Source: Desmodus rotundus
Taxonomy: Eukaryota > Chordata > Mammalia > Chiroptera > Phyllostomidae
Length of the DNA stretch: 64,000 nucleotides
Assembly: GCF_022682495.2 (NCBI RefSeq)
Contig: NC_071387.1
Coordinates: forward strand, 195,464,143 to 195,528,142
Direction: 5' to 3'
Both the position numbers and the translations under genes were made by a program. Numbering within the stretch: the stretch's first letter is position 1; the number at the start of each line of letters is the position of its first letter. A model generated the notes under the pieces. The model saw only the letters and a list, made by a program, of their open reading frames with translations. It ran no database searches and was not told the origin of the DNA. This document shows, piece after piece, positions 50,930-62,591 of the stretch.

Positions 50930-51324
50930 AAAATGAGTTCTTTGTACCCTGTGAACTGTATTTCTTCTTAAAATTTAGTGTAGTTCACTTCATTAAGAGA
51001 AATGTACTTCTTGTATATTTATGCAAATAATTAGTATTTTATTGTTTACCTCTGAAAAATATACAGATAAGCATTTGACTTGGAATTTTAATCTTTCGTG
51101 GTTTTTGTCAGCAAATAAAGTCAGTAAGAGTTGTGAATATCCCTTAACATATGTAAGATAAATTATTTGAAGCAAAGCATACATTACTTTGAAAGATGCA
51201 AATCAATTATAAAGAATCTTCATGAGATAATAGTCTTTTCCCGAGCATAAGATTAAGAAGCCTATTAATTGCTACTCCACTAGTGTTTATAAAACCCAAC
51301 TGAGAATCATGTCTGAATTGGTGT

Positions 51325-51560
51325 ATTGATTATCTATTGCTGAATAACAAATTACCTCAAAACTTAGTGTCTCGAAATAATATACATGCATTATCCCATA
51401 GTTTCAGTAGGTCAGGGTTTTGGATGTGGCTGAGATGGGTGGCTCTATCTCAAGGTATTTTATATGGTTATATTTCAGATGGTGACAGGAGCTACAGTTA
51501 ACTGGAAATATAAATATGGCTCACTCACATGGCTCTAGGCTCTAGGCATTATTAATTTTT
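51325..51560 (-). repeat. ancient MaLR/ERVL-like repeat, family uncertain
   Basis: 'gattatctattgctgaataa', then 'caaattacctcaaaacttag', then 'tttcagtaggtcagggtttt', then 'ggctcactcacatggctcta' is the antisense text of a very common old mammalian repeat, likely LTR-derived. The exact family and strand are from memory of the pattern only. Confidence 0.5.
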
Positions 51561-51769
51561 TAATTAATGAGGACGACAATTTTGCAGTCTTGTCAGAATC
51601 TATCTTTATAGGGAATTCCTAACGATGATTTTTCCATAAACCTGAATAGAGTTAAACTAGTTTTGCACTGGACAAATATGTATGCTTTTCTGGTCCTCTG
51701 TACTCTCCTCTATTTTCATCCTCAGATTATTCTTGGCTAGTTTAGATAAGATAGTAAGGAACTAGGAAA

Positions 51770-52140
51770 CTTTCTTGGCAGGTGGAGTAGGGAAACTGAG
51801 ACAGATAGCTGATCACAATAGCTGAGCAATTTACAGCACATTCAAAAGGTCACCTCCCTAGAGATAACATCTAGGCTTCAATTGTGGTTCAGCTCCAGGC
51901 TCAGAAAAGCAGCAAAACCCTGCAGGGTAATTCCAGAACCACCTGCAATGACTAAATATTCCTGTGAGGAGATAAAAAGCCTCAAGAAAAATGACCCAGC
52001 ATTTGAGCTCTCCCTCTGGGTAGCAGGCAGTGCCATCTTCATTTCCCTTCTCTTCCCCAACTTCTTTCTTTACACATACACATCTCATAAACTCTAAGGC
52101 AATGGGCAGCTGACAGCTTGTCCCAGGCTAATCCCCTGAA
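51770..52140 (+). repeat. possible old ERV LTR
   Basis: Moderately GC-rich. It contains 'gagctctccctctgggtagc', then 'aggcagtgccatcttcattt', an arrangement seen near the 3' end of some ERV1 LTRs. No boundaries, AATAAA or target duplication were established. The overlapping frames on both strands (51858-52097) are not protein-like. Confidence 0.25.
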
Positions 52141-53215
52141 CCTGTCCCAAAGGCCCCTTTTCTCTGACTTCCCAGTCAGCTAAGGCAACCAAGTCTAGGC
52201 CCCCCTGTTGATTCCTCTAGCTCAGCCTTCCTTTCCACTCTCAGCAATCTTCCTGAGGGCGATTAATATAACTTATTATCAAGTTGTCTTCCTTGAGGTC
52301 ATATTAATAAAATTTATTCATCCACTTTCCATTCACTGATCTGTAATTCTTCACTGCTCCAGTGAGAACAACCAAGCTTCCAGTGACACAATTTTCTAGT
52401 AACCTTCCATCAACTATTCTCCCACCTCATTCCACCTTCAGCGTATTCCTTGAAATTCCTGTCCCATTCAAAACAAAATACTTCTTGTGTAAATTAGACT
52501 TAACCTTTGTGTGGAGGACACCTCTTGAGTGGAGATTTCTCTTTATTTCACTAACCTTGTAACAGTGATCAGGAGAATGCTTATCTTCTAGTTTTCATCT
52601 CTGACTCCAAGTGTCCTTCTACATGAAACATCTATTTCAAAACCACACTTTCCTCTTTTTTTTCCCCATGTTCCGTGGCTTTGTGATTATTTTGAAACTA
52701 CATTGAAGATTTCCTGTAATAAAGGAGATACTGTCAAAGCAGTTGAACTGTGACATTGAGACTAATTTTTTAGACTATCAAAAAAATCTCTCTTTGTTGA
52801 TTATATACTCAAGAAGTAAGTAACTACAGAAGAGATTTTATACACCACCAGTTAAAATTTGGCCATGACTAACTTTTTCATTCCAGATAGGTCAGCATTT
52901 GTTGTGCTCCAGTAACAAATAGTCAGCCAGTCCCTTAATTTTATTTCAAAAAATTTGCCAAAATCCTCAATCTTTCTGAGTTCTGAAAGTCATTCAATTC
53001 TTTAACTCCTTAGCCTCAGGTGAATTGAATTCTATAGGTACTATTCTAATTGCTTAAGTAATACATTCATGAATGGTCATCTCTTCTCTCAGCATCCACT
53101 TATAATGTTTGAAAATAATTTTCACCAAATAACTATCCCATTACAAAATGGGTAGCTGAGGAATTACTACAAACTAACTCATCACAATGTAGTTCTCAGT
53201 TAAAGCTATGGCGTA
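52141..53215. other. unique sequence
   Basis: No gene supported. The 66-codon frame at 52362-52562 lacks any motif. Confidence 0.4.
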
Positions 53216-53221
53216 GACCAT

Positions 53222-53776
53222 TATAGGAGACCGTTCTGAGTGGCACGGGCCCAGCTCCTACTCAGAAAGGCCAGTGGGGAGCGAGGTCCCACATACAGGA
53301 CCCACAGCCAAGGATAGGTTCTGCTGTGGGTAATCAGGCCCTCATTGTACCTAGGCCTCTTTGAGACTTGCTTTTTGCTAAAATTCCCTCACCCTGAATT
53401 GAGGCAGCAAACATTTACTGCATATCTTTAAAGTAACTTCCTAAAATCTATGCTAAACCTTCCAAGGACGAGTGTAACCAGCTTAACCACTTTTCCCTTT
53501 ACATTTGCAAATATCCTTCCTCTTTCATGTAACTAGCAACACCCTCTCCTTTGTTTTCTGTAACCACCTAAAGTGAACCTGTGCAGAGTAAATGAGGATC
53601 ATCCTCAATGTAATGGGCCCAGAAAAGCAATAAAAGCCTGTCAAGGAAAGGGCCGGGGTGTTCTCCTCTTGAGAGAGTGGCCTCACCATCCCTTTTCCTC
53701 CACAGGACTCGGTAGTCCATGTGTATTTGTCTATTGCCGCCACAACACAGGATCCTGCAGGACGGGATCTGTGTCA
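53222..53776 (+). mobile_element. solo LTR, 555 bp, with 6-bp target duplication
   Basis: Bounded by gaccat at 53216-53221 and 53777-53782. It begins TATAGGAGACC (the usual TG appears mutated to TA) and ends CTGTGTCA, keeping the terminal CA. AATAAA at 53629-53634 is followed by a GC-richer R/U5-like end with 'gacgggatctgtgtca'. No retroviral coding DNA is attached. A 6-bp duplication suggests a class II-like element. The family differs from the 20.9/57.1 kb pair. The frames at 53525-53827 lie inside it and are not genes. Confidence 0.78.
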
Positions 53777-54629
53777 GACCATGACTTCAGTAGGTTTCAG
53801 CAGAAAATAAATACAACCTTTAAGTAGTGAAACAGCCTGAAGGAGAAGAAACTGTACAATAGATAATTGACCAAGGGGCAAGTGTGTGGCCAAAAGACCA
53901 TCATGGTCATTTGGAAGGTATAGTAATTATCTGCATTTTGAGAATTCTAATCCCAGGCCAGGCTTTGGTCATGCAAATTTCTTCTATGCACTTCAAATAA
54001 CATAAAATATGAGTCAAGGTCTGCTGATATACCCAGGCAAACACCAAAACAACGGGCACTGAGTCCATCTCCATAATAAGGATGCCATCTGGTCATATCT
54101 TGCCAGGTTCCCGGGCTTGTTCTTGAAACTCCATTTGTACAATTTTGAGTTAAAAATCACCAACAACACCGTTATACAACACAACTCTGTTTTCTTCATG
54201 GACTTCATGCTTTTGTCACTCAGTAATTCATTGATGTTGTTGACACATTTCACAATTCCTTCATATCAATGAAACATATTTTTTTCAATTTAAGTGTTAT
54301 TCAGTCCTCAAATGTCCTTCACCTACATTTGAGTGATCTTCTCTTTTTATGTCTCTGTTAAAACTATTTCAGTTACTGTTATGAATTTGTCTTCACCAAG
54401 TTAACTAACACATTATATAATGCATGGGTGGAGGATATAGATTCTATAACCCTGGAACTATTTTTGTACAATATTACATATATATGCTCCCAATTATTAA
54501 TTGTATGTAATTGATACATCATTATTTTATGAACAATAAAAATCAACAAAGCAAAGCTTGTGAATTAAAAAGTATATTAGTCACTGAAAAATCTTTCTAT
54601 AAACCTATTAACCAAAACATATTTTAGGC

Positions 54630-55022
54630 TGTAATAAAGAATAAAAAGCATTTATTTGAGCGTAGAACGGTACTTTGGGAGGCACAGACAGATGCAGCAA
54701 CCCATGTTGTGCTCTGAGGAAAGCAAAGAAAAAAAGGGTTAAACCACAAGAGTTGTTTCTACTTAGAGCCTCTGTGTGAATAAAGGGTCCTGGCTAGGTT
54801 AATAGGGATTGATTAGGTCTATTATGCAAATGAAGGGTGCTGGTTGGTGAAGGATTGGCTCTTTTCAAGATGAAGAATGTACATGATCAGGCTGCCATGG
54901 TACGAAGGAAAAAAAGTCCAGGGTCTGGCTTCAGGTTTGGCTTAAAAGTTCATAACTTCTTGGGTGCGATGTGCATAAGAGATTTCCTCATGGCTTCCTG
55001 GTTCCATTCTGTTCCCTTGACA
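54630..55022 (-). mobile_element. probable LTR on minus strand
   Basis: In minus orientation it starts near TGTCAAGGGAACAGAATGG and ends in TTCTTTATTACA, with AATAAATGC shortly before the end (plus-strand 'gcatttatttgagc' at 54648-54661). TG/CA ends plus a polyadenylation signal near the 3' edge fit a ~390-bp LTR. No matching target duplication was found, so the edges are approximate. Confidence 0.55.
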
Positions 55023-55139
55023 TAAATGACTATGTCTTGGCAATTTTCATTCACAAACCCTTTTAAACATTTAATAAAAGTTATAGGTCTTATCTATCAG
55101 ATAGGGAAAGGTATGCTTTAAACACTACACAATATAACT

Positions 55140-55912
55140 GAGGTATCATAGAAAGATATTTGGTCTTTGGCTCTGGCTCCCAGCACAGAGATAGTAAAAC
55201 TCCAAGAATTCTCTGGTAATGAGTGTGATAGGAGCTTCTTTTGTTCTAATGAGGCAACTCTTAGAGGACCCCAGCTATCTTCAGGATGGGGACTGGTTGC
55301 CACAAAGACCAAGCCTTGATTAGAAGCTTGGATATTTCAGTCTGGCCCCTCAGCTTCTGTGGAGGAGAGAGAGGCTGGAGATTGAGTTGACTAACTGAAC
55401 CTGCTTATGCAATGAAACCTCCATAAAGGCCTCTAAACAGTGGTGGTTCAGTGAGCTTCCAAGTGGGTGAGTGCGTCTACATGTCAGGGGGATGGCATGG
55501 CCCCCACTTCGTGTGATGGATGCCCCCATGCTCAGAATCTTTCCAGACATCACCCTATGTTCTCTTCATCAGCCTATTCATTGTATCCTCTAAATTATTC
55601 TTTATAATTAGTTGGTAAACATAAGTAACATATGTTCTTGAGTTCTGTGAGCCATTCTAGAAAATTATTAAAACCATGGAGGTAGGATAAGGACCTGTGA
55701 ATTATATCCAGTCAGTCAAAAGTACAGAATGTTTGGGACCTGAGCTTACCCTCTGAAGCTGGGAGAGGCAGTCTTGTGCAACTGAACCCTTAAGCTGTGG
55801 GGTCTGTGTTAACTCCAGGTAGTTAGTGTCAAAATTAAATTAAGTTGTTGAAAACCCACTTGGAGAGTCAGAATATTGGTTATTAGTGTTGGAAAATACC
55901 ACAGAATAAAGT
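55140..55912 (+). repeat. ancient eutherian LTR-like repeat
   Basis: The order 'cttcaggatggggactggtt', 'gccacaaagaccaagccttg', 'atgaaacctccataaaggcc', 'ttgagttctgtgagccattc', 'ggcagtcttgtgcaactgaa' and 'ctccaggtagttagtgtcaa' follows a common old mammalian interspersed repeat that I believe is LTR-derived but cannot name. It is well diverged. The minus-strand frames at 55118-55312 and 55350-55553 are within it. Confidence 0.6.
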
Positions 55913-56016
55913 ACACATAAACTGTCAAAATGATTACAAAGGTAGAATTACTATTATCTCTAAACCAGTTTTAAACATGAGCATGGACTTAACTTAATTC
56001 TATATTCTATTCTAGT

Positions 56017-56276
56017 TCTCTTTTTAATTATTTTATTGTTCAATTACAGTTGTCTGCATTTACCCCCGACCACGCCCCCCAACCCCAGCCAAACCCACCT
56101 CCCTCTCTTGCTTCCACTCCCCCACCTTGGTTTTGTCCATGTGTCCTTTACAGTTGTTCCTGAAAACCCTTCCCCCGTTATCCTCTCCCACCTCCCTTCT
56201 AGTTACTCTCAGAGTATTCTTAATTTCAATGTCTCTGGTTATATTTTGCTTGCTTTTTTTTGTTGTTGTTGATAAT
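56017..56276 (-). mobile_element. short L1 3' end (3' UTR only)
   Basis: An antisense L1 3' UTR: 'ttgttcaattacagttgtct', C-rich block, 'ttgtccatgtgtcctttaca', 'ttcttaatttcaatgtctct', 'ggttatattttgcttgcttt'. It is truncated at its 5' side in the same A-rich tract as the copies at 44800 and 63518. The plus-strand frames 56036-56366 are artefacts. Confidence 0.9.
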
Positions 56277-56783
56277 ACTTTCAGGGATCTTTTCTATAGT
56301 TCATTTCCAGTTCTACTTTCAAACTTCAAAGAGTTTTCTCTCTTTACCTTCCTGAGGCTCCTATAGTCCTAACATACCCTGAGCTAAATCAGGGAGGCAA
56401 CAAAAAGATCAGCCATGGATTGCTGCAGGACTCAGAAATTGGGCAATTGATTTTTGTCGAGCACGATGTCTCGTTTCTCAGTCTAATGTATATAAACTTC
56501 ATGTACTACATTGAGAACATTTTATTTTTACATTTACCATGTGTTAATATCTTATAATTTTGGGGTTGTTGATCATTACATAGATTACAGTTTTTTTGAA
56601 ATTTAGTGTATTTTATAGAATTCAGGTATTTGATTTCCTTATAGCTAGCCTCACCTCACCCATTGTTCTGTCATTTTGCATATTAACTTGGGGTGTTGGT
56701 ATTATAGAAAAGTTGATAAGCAGAAATGTATATAATATGAGAAACAAATATGTATATGTGTATACATACATATACATGTTCAT

Positions 56784-56876
56784 AGGGAAATAATACAGTA
56801 CTTAATAAATATAATAAAAGAAAAAACTCTGAGTTTTGTTCACTCACAACTTTAAACCTACTTTTGCCCCACCCTG
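56784..56876. mobile_element. mariner MITE, one end only
   Basis: The right terminus 'taaacctacttttgccccac' then 'cctg' is followed by TA (56877-56878), and the interior keeps the 'gaaataatac' block of the copy at 16178-16300. The expected left terminus is absent; a TA/CA-rich stretch (about 56745-56780) occupies its place, so the left half was lost or replaced. Confidence 0.75.
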
Positions 56877-57098
56877 TATATAAATATATTTGTTACATTT
56901 GCTTAAAATAATTATACAGTACTTTTTATTATATTTTTATACATATCATAGTATTTGCCCTTGAGAATTTCCAAGGGGAAAATCTCATTAATAAATACCT
57001 CACTTATAAATATTAACACAGTCTCAATATATTCCAATTAAGGATATTATTAATATTTTTCACTCTTTGTTCTCCTGCTCCTAGCTATTGCATTTCCT

Positions 57099-57910
57099 TT
57101 TTGGGAACCGCCCTGCCTCATTTCAGAAGCTGTAAACCCCCATGGCTAAGGCGAAGTGACAGACCTTGGAACCATCAGCCACTAAGGAGACAAAGCTTAT
57201 CTCCCTGGAAGGGGCACCACCTACTTTACTTCACCCTGCTTGGCCCTGAGCCTGACCAGTTAGCCAATGACTGGTAAGAGTCCTCAAGGGAGGGATGACC
57301 TAAGACAGGCATGGTCATGAAGAGGCCCTCAGGGAAGGACTTGGGGGGCTATAGAAAAAGGGGGTGATGGACCCTCACCTCTTGGCTTTGACAGAGCCTG
57401 AGTCCTCATTCTATCTATGAGAGGTCTCCTAATCTCTTGGCTGCCTTACTTCCCCTGCCTGACTTAAGCCTGAAACAATGCTGGAGGTGGGTGCAGCCCT
57501 GTGCTGGAAAGGGCAGATTCCCCAGGGCGATCAGGCCTAAGAAAGAATACAAAAAACTCTGTGAAAACTGCTTTGCTAAGAATGCCTTCAGTTTTCTGAT
57601 AAGGGTCCAAGCATGAAATGAGTTTGTTTCCCAAAGTTTTATAGCCCTTTAGCTAACTGACCCTGACTCAGAATAAGCCCTCAGTTCTTTGTATGTTATC
57701 TATTGTTTGATCCTTACTGCCTGACAATGATTGATGATCTTTACCTGTATTTCTGTGCAAATTGAACCCAATAAAGCCCATTGAGGAAAAGGTTCTTGGC
57801 CCTTCTCCTTTGAGAGATTGGTCACTTTTCCTCCCCAAGCAGATCATGTCTTGGTAGACTTATTCTCATCCGCAGAAGACAGGGGGCTCTGCAGGCAAAG
57901 CTTCCCCACA
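57099..57910 (+). mobile_element. solo LTR of an endogenous retrovirus (copy B)
   Basis: An 812-bp LTR homologous end to end with the minus-strand copy at 20954-21770. The perfect 6-bp target duplication tttcct lies at 57093-57098 and 57911-57916. The start is TTTTGGGAACC (the family starts TGTTGGGAACC, so the G of TG is mutated) and the end is CCCCACA. AATAAA lies at 57770-57775, followed by 'ctccccaagcagatcatgtc', shared with copy A. The copies differ by many substitutions and small indels, so neither is recent. No coding remnant is present. Confidence 0.93.
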
Positions 57911-57916
57911 TTTCCT

Positions 57917-60157
57917 CATCTTACATTTTAGTAATTCTATTGGGAAAAATCACATATTCAAGACACATATTTTACTTACATACTTACACAGATTTGTAAG
58001 AACCACTTTAACTCAATTTAAACACACACTTTTTTTAAATCTAGTTCCTTCTCATTGCTCTGTTTTTTTCTTACTTTACCAGTGTTACTACTTATTTGTT
58101 GTTGTTAATGTATTTCTTCTGTTATTTAAATAAGCTCTAAAAAGCAACAGTTTGAAAGCATTGTGTATTTGGCTTAATGCTTGGTACTAACAATTACAAA
58201 ATCATTCTTTAAGAAAAGTGCATGCTTAAGCCACCAGGGAATCTCTGAGGGACTATTCCAAAACCACCAAACTTTTTCAAGATATGGGCTACAAAATTCA
58301 GGTATGTAATGTAAAAACTTTTGTACACATGATTTCTGGAGAAATTTATGTTACAAGTGATTTGTCATTAGACAATAAATTCCCCAAATGACGACACCTT
58401 CAAATGGAAATATAATACTACCACAATGGTTACCTTATTTTGTGGGAATATTACTTAATCTTCCTGTATCTTCATTCCATGCACATTTTATAAATTGAAG
58501 ATGACATTGAAATACTCTAAATGTAAGAATAACATTTTCAATATAAATAAGTTGCATGTATGTCACATTTTGTGTATGTGTGAAGGGGTTATTTGGTAGT
58601 TACTGTAAACTCCAGTTATTAGAGTCAAATGTGAAACCACTTCCTTATATATAAATTAATATGTCAAGGATCGGGCAGATAAGCCACCTACAAAGTTCAG
58701 CAACAAAATTGTAGAAGTTCTGCATTTGTTAGAATATAATTTAGTGGCAACAGCTTTCTTTTTCACACGGGATTTAGAAAAATATTCACATTTTGGTTCT
58801 TTGAACTGTCAGTTTGAACTTGCAAATCAGAAGAAATTCTGAAGGAAGAGTTTGATTGTCTAAAACCAAGTATTCTAAGTTATGGAAATGTACCTCAAAA
58901 GAAATGAGGGAGAAATCATAATGAAGCTGCTTTCTCTCTTGAATATATTCTCCTAAAATATTGCAAAATGAAGTTATTAATATCTTCAAATATTCTTTGT
59001 AAAGTTGAAAAGTTCTGCCACCTCAAATAATCAGAAAACTTTACATTAACTTTTCACATAGTAGACTTTTCAATACAATTTCTTAAAGTTTATCTTGACC
59101 AAGAACTGTAAAATATGACAAAGTACCTCATAAACAGGGGTAATTTTATGATTTTTTTCTCAGAATAGTTTAACCACACTTTGATGCTTCTGATGAATGT
59201 GAGCAAGGTTGACATTTCTGGTGAAATGGGTGTTCAGTTACAGAACATATGAATAGAATCCAAAGGTTAGAGACTCTAAATTACCTGGAAGCAACTAGCA
59301 ACCACTCTATTTTACCCCAATTATTTTAAAAATTAAGTAAGAAAAATAAGAATAGTGAAGCTAATGATAAAACATAGCCATTTACCAAAATCTCAAGGAT
59401 GTGGGAGAATTTCTGCATTAACTGCACTAAGGTGAGGGTGATATTACTTCTGGATTGTGCGTGCTATGCTATTTATTCTGCAGATACATATACATGGATA
59501 CAAAGGGTCAGGGTAACTGTTTTGCTCAATTCTGCATTCTTCCCTAAATGGGAGATTCGGGGGCTAATTAATGAGGAAATGGATAGTGATCTTTGATGAT
59601 ATTATTGGAAGTAGAATCCCTCAACTTCCCTCCCTACTGTTTCCCAGCTATAGTAAACCTCAATCAATCTTAATACTCGCATACACATTTCAAAGCTATA
59701 ACTTCTATTATTTAAAACAAGCATGTTTAAAGATGGTGATACAGTCTGTCAGGAGACACAGTGATCTCCAGGAAACTATTTAGGTAACAGGCCAAAATAT
59801 CAATTAGATTAAAAAAAAGTAATGTCATTAAATCATGTAGTGTACTTATACTAGTAACTACAGACAGTATATAACACTATTTGGTAGTTAAGGTAATATG
59901 CAAAATGACTGTCACACAAGGAAGGAGATCACTAAGACTCCTTGAATAATGCCCGGCTACAATTAAACGTTGTTAGAGTATCCCTAAATTTAAAACTTAC
60001 CATGCAATGTGTGTAATAGTAAATCAGTTACACGTTGTTTGAAAGTTTAGGTAGGAAAAAAAGTCTTAAAAATAGAAGGCCTGTCGGCAAGTTAATTTTA
60101 TTTAAATGAAATAAAAAGTAATATAAGTAAAAGTATTAAAAATATATATTGTATATT
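57917..60157. other. unique AT-rich sequence
   Basis: About 2.2 kb with no recognised repeat or gene. Frames at 58786-58989 and 59399-59783 show no family motif. Confidence 0.45.
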
Positions 60158-60363
60158 TGAAGCAGGGTGCAGCCAAGAGGAGGGCCCCAAGAAGGGATTT
60201 GTAATGGGGTCCAGAACTCAAGGTGTCCAGGAAATATTAGAAAAATATATATAAGATATTCTCACCCCCACAAGCCTGAGCCAGGGGAAGGGACACATGG
60301 GACAGGGCCATTCAGAGCTGTTTTGTATAGTAACAGCTTTGCAGGTAGCCCCTGGCATGGTCA

Positions 60364-60408
60364 TTTAACATATCTATAATCTTTAACTGGTTTCATAGAT
60401 ATGTTAAA
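60364..60408. repeat. perfect 14-bp inverted repeat in LTR
   Basis: tttaacatatctat (60364-60377) and atagatatgttaaa (60395-60408) pair exactly around a 17-nt loop. It lies in the U3-like part of the 1.1-kb LTR. Confidence 0.95.
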
Positions 60409-60688
60409 TAGCTGTGCCCATGCTTTGAACCAGGGGGATGGGAACAAATTCCACCTAAGATAGGACTGGGAAGCAACTCCCCCTGGTTACAGAGCCTGCG
60501 TGAGAGCTTGGAGATGATTGGCTCCATGCCATGGAGCCACACCTGTCCAGACTTACTATGGCAGCCCAGTAAAACTGGAAGAATAGGGAATGCTGGCAGG
60601 TGTAACTGGTTGTAGGAGGAGTCAGAAGTGGGGATGCAAAGGAAGATGGGCTCTAGGATTTAAACCCAGGCGCGGCAGCCAAAGAGAG

Positions 60689-60812
60689 AGAGGACCACAT
60701 GGTTCTGAAGGAGAAGAGGGAGGACCATAAGGTTTTGGGGAAGAAGGGAGAGGATCATGCAGCTTTGGCAGAGTGAATAGGAGAGGACCATGTGGTTTTG
60801 GAGTGCTTCTTT
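60689..60812 (+). repeat. imperfect ~30-bp tandem repeats in LTR
   Basis: Successive units begin 'aggaccacatggttctg', 'aggaccataaggttttg', 'aggatcatgcagctttg' and 'aggaccatgtggttttg', each followed by purine-rich spacer. A weaker fifth echo ('ccgcatggctttgg') is near 60898-60911. Enhancer-type repeats in U3 are common in retroviral LTRs; function here is inferred. Confidence 0.85.
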
Positions 60813-61974
60813 TTGCTACGCGACTTAGGCAGCAGGAGAGACTTTGCCGGGAAGAAAAGGGGAGAAAGAACTCTTGCTGGTGGGCTATGAGAAGGTGCCG
60901 CATGGCTTTGGATTAACTGGAGATTGCAGCAGCCACACAGCTGATGGTGCCGGGAGCCTGAATCACAGACTTCTACTCCTTTTCCTGAGACACGGTACTC
61001 CGGACTGGGCAGAGGGAGAGGGAAGGACGGTGTGTGTCTGTGGGTATTCTAGAGGACTTTAGTATCTTAATGAAGACATTAAGTCATTACTATGTAACTT
61101 TTAATTAAATAATTTCTTTCCTTCTCACCAGTCTCTGGCATTGAGAGACGTCTTTCCTCTGGTGGCGGGCATTTCGAACCTAGTAGGTGTGTGTGTATGG
61201 GAACCTCCAGAGACAGAAAGGGGGGATCCTTTCTGTAATAATTTATCGCGAACCACCCCCTGCCTGTTCTGTAACATATTCATTTCCCCAAAGCTGCCAT
61301 TCATCCAACATATCTTTGGAGAATAATGCACACACGTGTATATCAACATGCACACACATACAAAGACATATATGTGTTATCATTGTATTCTGGTGAATTA
61401 ATAGAGTGTGGAAATTTAAATTATTGTATACTTCTTCAAATCTTCCAAAACACAAAAAAATGTACCTCGATTTATTTGGATTTATTTATTATCATCAGCA
61501 ATCTTTTATAGTCTTTAAGTATAACATGTTATATATTTTATTATTTTCTAATTATTTTGTTTCTAGATGTTATAAAGTTTAAATTTTTTATTTTGTGATA
61601 GATGGTTTCTATGAATGCAGCGTTATGAATGTAGATGAACTTCTAATCTGACTAAAATGGTGGAATAGGATTTAGATTCACACTCCCACGTAAAACTTTT
61701 TTTGAATTTAACAATAAACATGAAATAATAGTTTTCAAGTAACTTTACATCAGGGAATGCTGGAGAGGTGAGAAAAAAACGTGATCCCTATGATTGCTAC
61801 TGTCTTGAGTGTTTCCAGGCCATGACGCGTGGAAGGAGAACACGAGCGAACACTTGGATCCCCCACCATTAAGGTGATGAGTTGACGTTCCAGACAGATG
61901 AAGGAAGGAGTTTGCAGGACAGAGTACTGTAGAGAAGGGAGCTGGATTTATTTTATAATCTAGGAAGACTCTCA

Positions 61975-62440
61975 TTATTTTCCCTGCACCTGTATTTCCA
62001 ACTCCATCTCCCACAATGCTCTCCTTTGTTTACTATGCTCTTCTCACGTTACACCCATCCTCACTCTGCTGTGACCTCGGACTTAAGGCATTTTCAGTTT
62101 TTCATCTTCAGCCTGGAGGCACTCCTGTTAGAAAATCATATAGTTAACTTTCTTATCTCTGTCATATTTCTACTTAAATTTCCCACCATCAAATGCATCT
62201 TTTCTGAGTACTCTATCAAAAGAAAGAATGCCTCGTCTCTACCACCACTCTCCATTCCCTCACTCTGCTTTAATTTACTTCATATCTATTATCTCTACTT
62301 GAATTATGCTAAGTGTTTACTTCCTGTATTCCTCTTTTAAGGCACCTATGCAAACTATTTCTGGCATCACAATAGTGAGTGACATTTAGAAAGCAGTCAA
62401 TAGATAGTTTTGAATACTAAATAAATGAATAAAAGTTACA
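61975..62440 (+). repeat. L2 LINE 3' region
   Basis: 'ttttccctgcacctgtattt', then 'ccaactccatctcccacaat', then 'ctttgtttactatgctcttc' fits the L2 ORF 3' region, and the end 'agtgagtgacatttagaaag', 'cagtcaatagatagttttga', 'ctaaataaatgaat' fits the L2/MIR shared 3' tail. The 104-codon frame at 62026-62340 is L2-derived debris at most. Confidence 0.55.
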
Positions 62441-62489
62441 GTAGCATCAATATTAATATGACTAAGTATCTATGTTTATATAATTGTAT

Positions 62490-62580
62490 TTATTGTTCTA
62501 TACATATACACACATATGTGTGTATACATATATGCACACATACATATATGTGTATATGTATGTGTGTATGCATATGTTTC
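62490..62580. repeat. degenerate TA/TG/CA microsatellite
   Basis: Alternating purine-pyrimidine words (acatatacacacatatgtgtg and similar) with local palindromes. Could adopt Z-DNA or cruciform structure. Confidence 0.9.
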
Positions 62581-62591
62581 TGTTGAAAATA

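Larger units (their letters stand above)
60158..61276 (+). mobile_element. candidate solo LTR, 1.1 kb
   Basis: Starts TGAAGCAGGGTGCAGCC and ends CTGTTCTGTAACA, giving TG/CA ends. The flanks tatt (60154-60157) and tatt (61277-61280) could be a 4-bp target duplication, common for class I elements, but four AT bases are weak evidence. An ATTAAA-type signal lies at 61104-61109, and 'ctctggtggcgggcatttcg' marks a GC-rich U5-like end. The U3-like part has a perfect 14-bp hairpin and about four ~30-bp imperfect repeats. The frames 60167-61355 are LTR artefacts. Confidence 0.68.

Noticed and set aside
60167..61355. Several 61-93 codon frames, including proline-rich ones, in a GC-richer region
   Set aside because: They fall inside or across the edge of the 1.1-kb LTR; the proline and serine richness comes from its tandem repeats read in antisense.
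62026..62340. 104-codon plus-strand frame
   Set aside because: Lies in an L2-like region and has no recognisable protein motif beyond that.
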